The notes beneath the pieces were generated by a model, which saw nothing but the letters and a program-made list of their open reading frames with translations, was not told the DNA's origin and did no database searches. A stretch of 64,000 nt of DNA from Guyparkeria hydrothermalis. Lineage in GTDB: Bacteria > Pseudomonadota > Gammaproteobacteria > Halothiobacillales > Halothiobacillaceae. The DNA lies in NCBI RefSeq assembly GCF_023555385.1, contig NZ_JAJSED010000001.1:1513501-1577500 (forward strand), in the 5' to 3' direction. Position 1 is the first letter of the stretch. Every line of letters begins with the position of its first letter. Positions 35,651 through 44,171 of this stretch are shown here, one piece after another. A program made the translations under genes and the position numbers.

Positions 35651-37702
35651 ATGTCAGGTTTTACCTCACTGCCTCGTTCCTTCATCGCACTGCTCATCGG
35701 CATCGCTAGTAGCACCGCCCTCGGGGCAACCGCCTCCACACAGGCAGCACCAACATCCGCCACCTCCGAAGCGGACGCTCTGTGGCAGCAGGTCGAACGT
35801 GTTTATGGCGCGCTGGATGCCGACACCCTGAGCCACAAGCCGTGGCAGGCAGGCATCACACGCCTGTTCGACGACACGCCCTGCACGGCACCCGCACCGG
35901 AAAGGCTCGAAGCGGCCGCACACCGATCAACAGCTGATCGCCACGAGGCTGACCCAGGCCTGGCGCTGAATGCCTATGCCAGTTCGGGGTCCACCGCAGC
36001 CGAACCCTCGGAGCGGACCGATGGTTATGTGGAAGTGTCGTGGGACGTGCTCAAGGGAGGGCTTCTCGAATCCCGACACGAGGCGGAGCAGGCGCGACTC
36101 CGCGCGAGGCTCAGCGAAATACTCGGCGACATCAACGGCGAACGACGCGAACTCCGCTGCCTCCGCGGTCTGGTCCACCAGCGTTTCCTGTCCGACCGGC
36201 TGCGCTGGCTGACGCTGAAATACGACCTTATGCGGCAAGCCCATCAGGTCGAACGTCGTGGCTATTTCCAGGGCTGGGCACACCTTGATGAACTGATGGT
36301 CAGCGAGTCGGACCTTGTGCGCTTGCAAAGGGAGATGGAAACCAGTCACCGGGTGCTGGCCCTCGGCCATCCGGGATCGCCCCAATCTCCCCGGAACTTT
36401 CCTCTCGTCGACGTCGACCTGCAGGCGATACTGACCGCCATTCAGAACGACCAGCGCCTGGACGACCTTCGGCAAATCCAGCAATCCCTGGCCGGAGAGA
36501 GCGACAGGAGTTATCAAAACCGCCTGCGCCTGTTCGTGCGCCAGAACCTCGACCCGGATGTAAGACGCGACGTCTCGGTCGGAGCCCGATTCAGCATGCC
36601 CCTGGCGATGGGCGCCACAGCCCGGCGAGCAGCTCTGCGACACGAGCAGGAGGCCATCAGCGAGCGGGCAACACTGCAACGCTGGGAACGAGCAACATCA
36701 GCCCAAAGTGCCTACCTCGACTTTCAGGAACAGCTCGACAAGACAATCCGCCAGCACTACCGAGTGGGGCGAGCCTGGGAGAGACTTCGCCGGTCCATCA
36801 CCAGCCAGCGGCTCGGCCCACAGGAGGCAGAGATTCCCGTGGCCGTCACCCGTGCCCGCGCACTGGCCGACGCCAGGCTGGAAATGCTCGCCGCCCAAGA
36901 GGTGCTGTACCGGCGCCTGTTCGAGGTATTCCAGGCCGCCGGGGTACCAGTCCACGCCGCAGCACTGAAACCGGTTCACCTCCCCGGCACGACCGACCGG
37001 CGCCGCCTTGGAAGCCGCCTCATTTACGTATGGTCGGACTCGCTGAACCGGCTTCCCAACGAGCTTCTGGTGGACTTCCTGGTAGCGAAAGGAGTTCATC
37101 GAGCCGCGGTATCCGGTGGCGTGGGCGCGGACACCCGAAAACTCCGCGACCTCTACCTCCTGGCAGAAGAACAGGGCATCACGGTGTCGGTTTTGCGGGG
37201 CAGCCCGGAGTGGGCACTGCCCTCGGAGCATGAGCGCATCCTGCCGATGCTGCGACGTGACGCTGACCTGACCGGCAGAATCCATCTCGACATCGAACCG
37301 CATTCGCTGCCGGAATACGATGCGGATTCGCAGCGCGTTCTGTTGGGCTACCTCACGTTGATCGAACGGCTTCGCGCGACATCAGGCGCGGACACCCACA
37401 TCGCCGTCAGCGTCCCGACTCACTGGCCCGAGGCCATTTACGAGCAACTGACGCCACTAATCGATGAGGTGGTGGTCATGGCGTACGGGGTGACCGACCA
37501 CGAAAAACTCAGCGACCGCTTGAGCAATGCGTTGGCGACACTGCCCCCCTCGAAAACACGAATTGCCCTGCGCCCCTCCGACTTCCGCGACGAGTGGCAA
37601 CTCGAGCAATTCATTGAAGCGCTGGCAGCAGAGACCGGCATTACCCGATTCGCGATCCATGATCTCGACACCTACATGGGCCTGGGCGCTCAAACAAAAT
37701 GA
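35651..37702 (+). CDS. TolC-like outer-membrane exporter fused to a glycosidase-like TIM-barrel domain
   Basis: 683 residues from ATG 35651. Signal peptide about 1-25. Residues about 120-430 read as an outer-membrane efflux (TolC/OEP) repeat pair: GYVEVSWDVLKGGLLESRHE near 125-144 and DVSVGARFSMPLAMGATARR near 307-326, each followed by long amphipathic helices. From about 453 the sequence changes to an alpha/beta-barrel pattern with HLDIEPH at 545-551 and VVVMAYG at 607-613, resembling the active-site strands of chitinase-like hydrolases (Glu549 a candidate acid). It is first of four overlapping genes with a HlyD adaptor, a GGDEF-related protein and a GT2 synthase. I infer an export channel carrying its own polysaccharide-trimming domain. 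An earlier TTG (35621) would add ten residues. Confidence 0.7.
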   Translation: MSGFTSLPRSFIALLIGIASSTALGATASTQAAPTSATSEADALWQQVERVYGALDADTLSHKPWQAGITRLFDDTPCTAPAPERLEAAAHRSTADRHEADPGLALNAYASSGSTAAEPSERTDGYVEVSWDVLKGGLLESRHEAEQARLRARLSEILGDINGERRELRCLRGLVHQRFLSDRLRWLTLKYDLMRQAHQVERRGYFQGWAHLDELMVSESDLVRLQREMETSHRVLALGHPGSPQSPRNFPLVDVDLQAILTAIQNDQRLDDLRQIQQSLAGESDRSYQNRLRLFVRQNLDPDVRRDVSVGARFSMPLAMGATARRAALRHEQEAISERATLQRWERATSAQSAYLDFQEQLDKTIRQHYRVGRAWERLRRSITSQRLGPQEAEIPVAVTRARALADARLEMLAAQEVLYRRLFEVFQAAGVPVHAAALKPVHLPGTTDRRRLGSRLIYVWSDSLNRLPNELLVDFLVAKGVHRAAVSGGVGADTRKLRDLYLLAEEQGITVSVLRGSPEWALPSEHERILPMLRRDADLTGRIHLDIEPHSLPEYDADSQRVLLGYLTLIERLRATSGADTHIAVSVPTHWPEAIYEQLTPLIDEVVVMAYGVTDHEKLSDRLSNALATLPPSKTRIALRPSDFRDEWQLEQFIEALAAETGITRFAIHDLDTYMGLGAQTK

Positions 37703-38688
37703 AATTGAGAAACCGACGCAGCTACCTGTCTACGGCGCCAGACAGCCCGCCCCCCAAGGCGAATGGGCCGCGCATCACCCACTACATTTACCTGCTCTTG
37801 CTCCTCGGTGTGCTGGGGTACGTTGGCTATATCGCATGGCAGCGGCTGATGTTCATCGAAGCCAGGGGACAGGTCGAGGTGGAGCGGATTACGGTCAGCG
37901 CCAGCCGAGGCGGGAGAATCAGCCAGCTGCCTATCAGCGACGGCGAGCGCGTTCGCGCAGGAGAGTTGCTCGCCCGCATCGCCCCTCCTCAGGAATGCCA
38001 TGAGGAGAAAGACACCTACCAGCTGGACGAGCTACGCCTGGAGACATCGCTGACCGCCAGCGAGGTCGCTCTTCTGTCGGAACGACTCGCGACAATGCGA
38101 GCCACTTTGCTCGAACAAAATCGCCTGCGCCGCGCGCTGGAGATCGACACACGACTGGACAATCGCACTCGAGAGCTCAGTGACGCCATCGCATCGACCC
38201 AAGACGAGCTTGCCCGAAAACAAGCTCGTCTTGGGTTGCAGCAAGACCGGCTGGCACAGCTCGAACAACAACTCGCCAAACAACCACCGCCCCCCGATTG
38301 CCAACCGGAAATCATCGCGGCCCCAGTCGATGGGCGCATCCACCGTGTGGCGCGCAAGAACGCTGAAGTGGCGACGCGCGCGGAGCCTATTTTGACCCTC
38401 GTCCCCGATTCGCCGAAGGTCCGGATTAACGCCGTGCTACCCAACGAGGCCCTGGATCACCTGATGGTGGGTCAGACGGTTGCGATCACCTTCCCCGATG
38501 CAACGGAGAGCACGGGCACGGTGGCGACCATCACCTCGGCCACCCGCAACGTCGTGCGCCCGGACTGGGAGCCCGACCCGCCGCCGGCCGAGCATGCCCG
38601 CATCATCATTCGTCCCGAACCGCCCAGCGAGTCGTCACTTTGGCAGGAGTACGATCGCATGACCGTCACCATGAGGGCCCGACAATGA
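37699..38688 (+). CDS. HlyD-family periplasmic adaptor
   Basis: 329 residues. A short basic N-terminus is followed by one membrane helix (about 28-48), then half a lipoyl/biotinyl-like domain (VTVSASRGGRISQL-type pattern near 64-95), a coiled-coil hairpin (about 103-205), the returning lipoyl half (APVDGRIHRVARKNAEVATR) and a beta-barrel domain. This is the membrane-fusion-protein layout linking inner-membrane machinery to a TolC-type channel. The ATG overlaps the exporter gene stop (ATGA), and its own stop overlaps the next ATG. The GT2 synthase in the operon, rather than an ABC pump, is the likely partner, much as Alg44's HlyD-like part serves Alg8. Confidence 0.82.
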   Translation: MKLRNRRSYLSTAPDSPPPKANGPRITHYIYLLLLLGVLGYVGYIAWQRLMFIEARGQVEVERITVSASRGGRISQLPISDGERVRAGELLARIAPPQECHEEKDTYQLDELRLETSLTASEVALLSERLATMRATLLEQNRLRRALEIDTRLDNRTRELSDAIASTQDELARKQARLGLQQDRLAQLEQQLAKQPPPPDCQPEIIAAPVDGRIHRVARKNAEVATRAEPILTLVPDSPKVRINAVLPNEALDHLMVGQTVAITFPDATESTGTVATITSATRNVVRPDWEPDPPPAEHARIIIRPEPPSESSLWQEYDRMTVTMRARQ

Positions 38689-40082
38689 GGCATCCGGTCT
38701 ACCTGGGCCATGGCCAGCCGCCGGCCGGCTGCAAGACATGGGGCCAGGACACGCTCGACAAGAACGACGCCGATTCGGTTGCCTTTTTCCTCGTCGGACA
38801 GGAAACCACCGAGGTGCTCGATCAGATCCGCCACATCCGGGGAGCCGAGGCCCCGGCCATCTACCTGAAGCCCATCGTGGTGCTCACCCCGTCTGCCTCG
38901 GGCTCCCCCGCCGAGCAGGCGGCTGATGCCGTGGTCGAGGAACGCACGCCCGATGCGCCCCGGCTGGAACGGATGGTGGACCGATTCCACCCGATCAATC
39001 AGTGGATAGCATCGCTTGAGCGGAATGCGTTGAGCGCCGATGGCGACCCGGCCTTTCGACTCCTTCGCTTTCTGGTGAGTCGGGGCGAAGAGGTGACGCC
39101 CGTCATGACGACCGCCTCGCCTGAGGGCTTCACCTACCCCACGCTCGAACCGCTGATCAGCCAGCGGGCACAGAAGCCCTCACTGCTGGAAACCCTGTCG
39201 TTTCTGGAAAACCAGCAACTCGTTTCCGGCCGGTTCGTCACCAAGGCCCATTTCTGCAGCCACTGCGGCAGTGCATTCCTGAACTTCAAGGAGGTTTGCC
39301 CGGATTGCCTCTCCGAGGACATCGATGCGGACGAGCTCATCCACCATTTCCGCTGCGGTCACGTCGCCCCGCAGAGCGATTTCGCCACCCGCGACGGCCT
39401 GACCTGCCCGAAGTGTGACCGGGAACTCCGGCACATCGGCGTCGACTACGACAAGCCCTCGGTCGTCTTCCAGTGCAACAACTGCCACAACCGGTTCCAG
39501 TCACCCAGTGTCGTGTCGACTTGCTACCACTGCGAACGGACGGTGGAACCCGAGCAACAGACCCTTCGACGAATTCACGCCTGGACACCGACCGCCATCG
39601 GCAACAGCGCTGCCGTACACGGCATGGAACAGCTGTTCATGCGCGTCATCGACAAGCAACTGAACCTTTGGTCGCTGGATGCGCTAAAACAGTTTGTCGA
39701 GGTGGAGAAGGCCCGCAACGAACGCTACGCGAAATCACACACGAGCGTGGCCGTGCTGCAATTCGAACACCTGTCGGAGATGTATATCCAGCTTGGCAGG
39801 CGCGCTCAGCAGGTATTCGCGGAGCTTGCTCAGGTACTGACATCGGTCTTGCGACGCTCGGACATCATTGCGCCGCGCGGTGACTCGACGTTCGTGCTCG
39901 TGCTCCCCGAAACGGACGAAGAGCAGGCCCAACGAGCTCTGGAGCGAATCGACGAAGGCATCAGCACATTGCTCGCCGGCAATCTGGAAAGCCCACCAGT
40001 CCTTCGGTCAAGCGCGAGGCTCCTGACAGCGGAGCTGGACCTGGACCAGTTGGTAGAGACAACAGTCACAAGCCATGGCTGA
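38685..40082 (+). CDS. Zinc-ribbon protein with degenerate GGDEF domain, putative c-di-GMP receptor
   Basis: 465 residues; ATG 38685 overlaps the HlyD stop. The N-terminal 180 residues look like a receiver or sensor-type alpha/beta region without clear motifs. A cysteine-rich centre follows with pairs C191/C194, C205/C208, C241/C244, C264/C267 and C280/C283, plus C224. It resembles, from memory, the TackOD1 metal-binding domain. The C-terminal GGDEF-like domain has GDSTF (399-403) where GGDEF should be, so cyclase activity is unlikely. It keeps an RxxD inhibitory-site motif (R390-D393) exactly five residues upstream. PelD uses such a site to bind c-di-GMP and switch on polysaccharide synthesis. 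I infer the same job here. Confidence 0.75.
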   Translation: MRHPVYLGHGQPPAGCKTWGQDTLDKNDADSVAFFLVGQETTEVLDQIRHIRGAEAPAIYLKPIVVLTPSASGSPAEQAADAVVEERTPDAPRLERMVDRFHPINQWIASLERNALSADGDPAFRLLRFLVSRGEEVTPVMTTASPEGFTYPTLEPLISQRAQKPSLLETLSFLENQQLVSGRFVTKAHFCSHCGSAFLNFKEVCPDCLSEDIDADELIHHFRCGHVAPQSDFATRDGLTCPKCDRELRHIGVDYDKPSVVFQCNNCHNRFQSPSVVSTCYHCERTVEPEQQTLRRIHAWTPTAIGNSAAVHGMEQLFMRVIDKQLNLWSLDALKQFVEVEKARNERYAKSHTSVAVLQFEHLSEMYIQLGRRAQQVFAELAQVLTSVLRRSDIIAPRGDSTFVLVLPETDEEQAQRALERIDEGISTLLAGNLESPPVLRSSARLLTAELDLDQLVETTVTSHG

Positions 40083-41382
40083 CGGCCTGGTTCATTTCCT
40101 GGCTTCACTGAGCCTGGCCGAATGGTTCCTCTTCTTCTGGCCATTTTTCTTCTTCGATTTCGTTCGCTACACCCTGCTCGATCTCGTTTTGATACCCGCC
40201 TTTCTGCTGCGCCGATTCCGGGAAAGAGGCGCACGGGCTGCGGCAAGAACGCGCCTGTATCGTCAGCTCCCCCTCGTTTCCGTCATCGTGCCCGGCAAGA
40301 ACGAGGGCCCGCATTTGGAGAAACTGGCGCGCTCTCTCTTGGAGCAGACCTATCGGAACATCGAACTGATAGTTGTCGACGACGGCTCCGACGACCAGAC
40401 ACCGGCAATCGGAAGACGGCTTGAGGCCCAGGGGCTGGTCGATCTGTTCATCCGTAACGAGGTCCGAGGCGGAAAGGCTTCCGCAGCAAACACGGCGCTT
40501 CGCTACGCCCAAGGGGAGTTCGTCGTGCATGTAGACGCCGACTCCCACCTGAAAAACGACTCGATAGAGAAGATCATTCTGCCGTTCATGATGGACGCCG
40601 ACATCGGAGCGGTTGGCGGCGACGTGCGGGTCGCGAACTCAAGTGCCAGCCTCGCCACCCGTGCCCAGGCCATCGAGTACATGAAGTCGATCTCGACTGG
40701 CCGCACCGTCTCAGCCCTGCTGGGTATTCTTCGCATCGTTGCGGGGGCCCATGGGGCGTTCCGAAAGGACGTGCTCGATCGGCTTGGCGGATGGGACGTT
40801 GGGCCCGGGCTTGATGGCGACCTCACGGTCAAGATTCGAAAGCTTGGCCTGAAGGTGACCCACGAACCCTACGCCGTTTGTTACACCAACGTCCCCGTCA
40901 CGTTCCGCCGGCTTGCCAAACAGCGATTCCGCTGGGATCGCTCGCTGATACGCTTCCGCCTACGCAAGCACCGCGACGTCTTCCGCCCGGACGCCAACTT
41001 TCAGCTGACCAACTTCTTTTCCTTTCTGGAAAACACGTTCTTCAACGTCCTGCTCAACATCCGATGGTGGGTCTATGTCACTCAGATACTGATCATGGGC
41101 CATGACGTGATCGAGTACATCCTGCTGACGAATTACCTGCTGTACCTGGTGGTCAATTTCCTCCAGTTCGGCATGAGCATATTTCTGTACGGAAACGGCC
41201 TGAGAAAGGCGGAGCTTGCCCTTACCCCCTATCTGTTCCTGATGCCGCCCTACATGGGCATCTTTCTGCGAGTCGTACGAACCTACGCCTATGTCATGGA
41301 GGCACTGCACCGCGTGTCCTACCGCGACCAATGGAACCCGTGGAAAGTCTCGTCGATCAGCCGCCGGGAAGACGACGAATAG
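40075..41382 (+). CDS. Processive GT2 glycosyltransferase, exopolysaccharide synthase
   Basis: 435 residues; ATG overlaps the previous stop by eight bases. N-terminal membrane segment about 14-42, then a GT-A domain with VDDGSDD (101-107), VDADS (153-157), a GPGLDGDLT acid motif (243-251) and QRFRW (283-287), the D,D,D,QxxRW signature of processive synthases such as cellulose, hyaluronan and PgaC-type enzymes. Several further helices lie about 310-410. The third motif differs from the usual TED. It is the last gene of the operon. The polymer made is unknown. With the exporter, adaptor and receptor, this completes a synthase-dependent secretion machine. Confidence 0.85.
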   Translation: MADGLVHFLASLSLAEWFLFFWPFFFFDFVRYTLLDLVLIPAFLLRRFRERGARAAARTRLYRQLPLVSVIVPGKNEGPHLEKLARSLLEQTYRNIELIVVDDGSDDQTPAIGRRLEAQGLVDLFIRNEVRGGKASAANTALRYAQGEFVVHVDADSHLKNDSIEKIILPFMMDADIGAVGGDVRVANSSASLATRAQAIEYMKSISTGRTVSALLGILRIVAGAHGAFRKDVLDRLGGWDVGPGLDGDLTVKIRKLGLKVTHEPYAVCYTNVPVTFRRLAKQRFRWDRSLIRFRLRKHRDVFRPDANFQLTNFFSFLENTFFNVLLNIRWWVYVTQILIMGHDVIEYILLTNYLLYLVVNFLQFGMSIFLYGNGLRKAELALTPYLFLMPPYMGIFLRVVRTYAYVMEALHRVSYRDQWNPWKVSSISRREDDE

Positions 41383-41429
41383 ACGAGAGTCGAGGGCCCG
41401 GCCGACCGAGTGATCAAGCACGACATCAT

Positions 41430-41452
41430 AAAAAACCCGACCAATGGCCGGG
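41430..41452 (-). terminator. Terminator for the DsrE-like operon, between convergent operons
   Basis: On the minus strand a 7-bp stem CCCGGCC/GGTCGGG (one G-U) with an ATT loop is followed by six T residues, after the DsrE-like gene. On the plus strand the same hairpin follows the GT2 stop by 53 bp but lacks a T-run, so it favours the minus direction. Confidence 0.82.
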
Positions 41453-41474
41453 CTCTCTCGCACAAATTAACGTC

Positions 41475-42008
41475 CTACTGGATCTTCAGATACGCGTAGC
41501 CTTCTCGCTGCAGCTCGGCGATCTTGGCTACGCCCGAGTTGACTAGGCCGATGCCCTCGTAGAGCTTGTCCTTGGACAGGTTGATCTCCTGTCGCGTGAA
41601 GTCGCAGAGGTGCACCTTGACGTCGCGGATCTCGATCAGTGTCTGCAGCCGCCCCTTGAGCTCGTCGCGGCGTTCGTTGAGCGCCTCGTCGGCAGCGTAA
41701 GGCGTTCCCTCGAGCGGATCGTCGGTGGCGAAGCGAATGCCGTAGCCAACCAGCACCAGGTGCACGTCCCAGGGCAGGAGCTGCTGCTCGGCATCATTGA
41801 TCAGGTTGTTGATCGAGGTGAGCGTGGCCGAATAGCGGGTCGGGTCAGCGAAATCGACGTGGTAGACGACACGCTGGGTGTCATCGGCCTGCGCGGGCGC
41901 AGCCATCGTCATGGCCAGCAGCGCGGGCGCGAGCACTCGCACCAGCATCCGGCCAAGGCGGCGGGCGAACCAGGCGGGCGTGCCCGCCAACAGCATCGAC
42001 GTGGTCAT
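41475..42008 (-). CDS. Secreted DsrE-family protein
   Basis: 177 residues from the ATG at 42008 (GGAG 7 nt upstream). A signal peptide runs to about residue 40 (ALLAMTMAAPAQA). The mature part shows the DsrE/DsrF pattern: YHVDFADP, DVHLVLVGYGIRF, and a single cysteine in VHLCDFTRQE, followed by a C-terminal alpha/beta region with a conserved VNSGVAKIAELQREGYAYLK ending. DsrE-like proteins often handle sulfur through such a cysteine; a role in periplasmic sulfur chemistry is an inference. It probably shares an operon with the small secreted protein upstream. Confidence 0.8.
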   Translation of the reverse strand: MTTSMLLAGTPAWFARRLGRMLVRVLAPALLAMTMAAPAQADDTQRVVYHVDFADPTRYSATLTSINNLINDAEQQLLPWDVHLVLVGYGIRFATDDPLEGTPYAADEALNERRDELKGRLQTLIEIRDVKVHLCDFTRQEINLSKDKLYEGIGLVNSGVAKIAELQREGYAYLKIQ

Positions 42009-42059
42009 TCCATTGCTCCAGTGGTTTGAATCAGACCACGGAGCATAGTCCACCGCCGC

Positions 42060-42437
42060 CTATTTCTGACTCGGGACGCTCTGCCGGTCCGCGTACTGCC
42101 GCTGGGTATGTACGGCGAGCGCATTGGCCAACTTCACCGAGGGGTTGTCCCGGCAGAAGGCCAGCACGCGGCGCTTGGCAACCGAGGCCGGCTTGCCCGC
42201 CTGAATGTCGTAGGTATTGCTCAGGATCACGTTGGCGGCCGACAGGTACCCGGCGATAAAGCCGTTCAGCCGCCCCTGGCTACCGGGGTGGTTCCCCTCG
42301 GCGACAGCCACGGCGTCCTCGCAATTCCAGTTCCCCGGCCCGAAGGCGACATAGCGCCCCTCGACACTCTTGGCGGCGACACCACCGTGGACGCCGAGAA
42401 ACAGAAGGGCAAACAGCAACGGCGCGACAAGTCGCAT
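42060..42437 (-). CDS. Small secreted protein, possible HdeA/Rap1a-like helical fold
   Basis: 125 residues with a signal peptide (about 1-22, ending GVAAKS). The mature domain has two cysteines (near 39 and 95) and a pattern CEDAVAV, GFIAGYLSAAN, FCRDNPSVKLANAL that resembles small disulfide-linked helical proteins of the HdeA or Rap1a/Tai type. The resemblance is weak and no function is claimed. It lies 12 bp downstream of ppx and 51 bp upstream of the DsrE-like gene, all on the minus strand. Confidence 0.6.
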   Translation of the reverse strand: MRLVAPLLFALLFLGVHGGVAAKSVEGRYVAFGPGNWNCEDAVAVAEGNHPGSQGRLNGFIAGYLSAANVILSNTYDIQAGKPASVAKRRVLAFCRDNPSVKLANALAVHTQRQYADRQSVPSQK

Positions 42438-42449
42438 GACAGACGCCCT

Positions 42450-43967
42450 CTACGAGAACTGCAGCTCGAAACCGCAGTTGGCGATGTAGGCCTGCTCGCG
42501 TTCGAGATCCGCGGCGGTCAGAGGATGTTTCTGCAGCCAGTCGTCGGCGAAACCGAGCGTCAGCCGGTCACCCTCGGCCGTGAGATCGAGCGCGGCGGGC
42601 AGAATGCTTTCGCCACGATCGCGGTGAAACAACACCGCCAGCCGCAGGATCACGGCCATGCGCATGATCAACGGCCGGCGATCCTCGTCCAGCGGCTCGA
42701 AACGCGACTGCTTGAACTTGCGACGATGAGCGTGCACCAGCGCGGACACGGCTGACTGCGCCAATCGCGTCAGCCCCGGCATGTCGGCGTGTTGCAACAC
42801 ATAGGCGCCGTGATGGTGGTAACCGGAGTGGGAGATCGCGAGTCCCACCTCGTGCAACCGCGCGGCAACGTCCAGCCACGCCAACAGCGGCAGTGCCTCG
42901 CTGGCCTCGTCGCCGGTCGCTCCCCAGACAGGCTCCACCTGTCGCCACAGGGTATCGGCCGTCTGCGCCACGCGGTCAGCATGGGTCACATCGACGTTGA
43001 ACATGCGCTGCAGCCGGCTGACCGTCACGTCGCGGATGTCATCGTATCCTTGGCGCTCGACCCAGTCGTAGATCAGCCCCTCGCGCAGCGCCCCGTCGGA
43101 AATATCCATACGCTCGATGCCGAGCGCTTCGAACACGGCCCGCATGGCCACCAGCCCGCCGACGAATACCGGCTTGCGGTCGTCCGACAGGCCATCGAGC
43201 GACAGCTTGCCCAACTTGCCCGCCTTGAGCACCGCATCCCGGATGGCATCGAGCCCCTTGAGAGTAAGACTGCCGTCGCCCCAGCCGTTGGCCTCGGCCA
43301 CCGCGGCCAGCGAACGCGCCGTGCCACTGCTTCCCACGGCCCGCTCCCAACCCAGCTTCCGGTAGGCACGCTGGTAGCTCATCAGCTCGAGCTCGGCGCG
43401 GCGCTCGGCCTTGAGCAACTCGGTCTTGTTGTACTTGCCGTCGCTGAAATAATCGGTGGTCAGCCGCACGCAACCGATCGGCGCGCTTTCCATGCGCACC
43501 GGCTCGAACTTCTCGCCGATAATCAGCTCGGTCGAGCCACCACCGATATCCACTACTAGCCGGCGCCCCTCGACCGGCACATCGCTGTGCGCCACGCCCA
43601 GATAGACCAGGCGCGCCTCCTCGCGACCGCCGATGATCTCGATCGGATGACCAATCGCCCGCTGGGCACGGCGAATGAAGGTGGAGCCGTTCTTCGCCGC
43701 ACGCAGCGTGTTCGTCCCCACGATCCGCACCTGCCCGCGGCGCATGCCCGCCAGCCGCTGACCGAAGCGACGCATGCAGTCCAACCCGCGCTCGATCGAC
43801 TCCTGCGAAAGATAACCGTGCTCGTCGAGACCGCCCGCCAGACGGACCATCTCCTTCATCTTGTCGATGACCTGCAACTGTCCGGCCTCGACCCGGGCGA
43901 CCAGCATGTGAAAACTGTTGGACCCTAGGTCTACCGAGGCGATGACATCTCCGTCCTGCATGGGCAT
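42450..43967 (-). CDS. ppx: Exopolyphosphatase Ppx/GppA
   Basis: Releases phosphate from the end of polyphosphate chains; relatives also hydrolyse pppGpp. It has 505 residues from the ATG at 43967. N-terminal ASKHA motifs SVDLGSNSFHMLVA, GTNTLRAAKN, GGREEARLVYLGV and VVDIGGGSTELI are intact. A C-terminal HD-like helical domain includes DVAARLHEVGLAIS and HHHGAYVL. The start could also be the ATG at 43961. Length matches E. coli Ppx (513). Confidence 0.94.
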   Translation of the reverse strand: MPMQDGDVIASVDLGSNSFHMLVARVEAGQLQVIDKMKEMVRLAGGLDEHGYLSQESIERGLDCMRRFGQRLAGMRRGQVRIVGTNTLRAAKNGSTFIRRAQRAIGHPIEIIGGREEARLVYLGVAHSDVPVEGRRLVVDIGGGSTELIIGEKFEPVRMESAPIGCVRLTTDYFSDGKYNKTELLKAERRAELELMSYQRAYRKLGWERAVGSSGTARSLAAVAEANGWGDGSLTLKGLDAIRDAVLKAGKLGKLSLDGLSDDRKPVFVGGLVAMRAVFEALGIERMDISDGALREGLIYDWVERQGYDDIRDVTVSRLQRMFNVDVTHADRVAQTADTLWRQVEPVWGATGDEASEALPLLAWLDVAARLHEVGLAISHSGYHHHGAYVLQHADMPGLTRLAQSAVSALVHAHRRKFKQSRFEPLDEDRRPLIMRMAVILRLAVLFHRDRGESILPAALDLTAEGDRLTLGFADDWLQKHPLTAADLEREQAYIANCGFELQFS

Positions 43968-44154
43968 AGAGTTCCGGCTGAGCCGCCTCATGGAATACAA
44001 GGCGAACATCTGAATGGCTGAATGCCGCGCCAATGCGGCGACTTCTCGCATTATGTCGATTTTGCTTTGTACCAGAAACCCTGTCGGGACAGCACTTGCG
44101 AAAGCGAGGCAGATTGATTAGCTTGCCCGTCACAAACTGAATATCCACACACCA

Positions 44155-44168
44155 TCTCAAGGACGAGA
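44155..44168 (+). promoter_or_regulatory. Ribosome site in a hairpin loop before the TpsB gene
   Basis: TCTC-AAGGAC-GAGA, three bases before the GTG start at 44172. The 4-bp stem presents a hexaloop fitting the ANGGAN loop preferred by CsrA/RsmA proteins, and the GGA is also the Shine-Dalgarno. The same arrangement recurs before other genes in this island. Confidence 0.5.
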
Positions 44169-44171
44169 GAC

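Noticed and set aside
38685..40082. Active diguanylate cyclase
   Set aside because: The GGDEF signature is replaced by GDSTF, removing the metal-binding acidic pair needed for catalysis.
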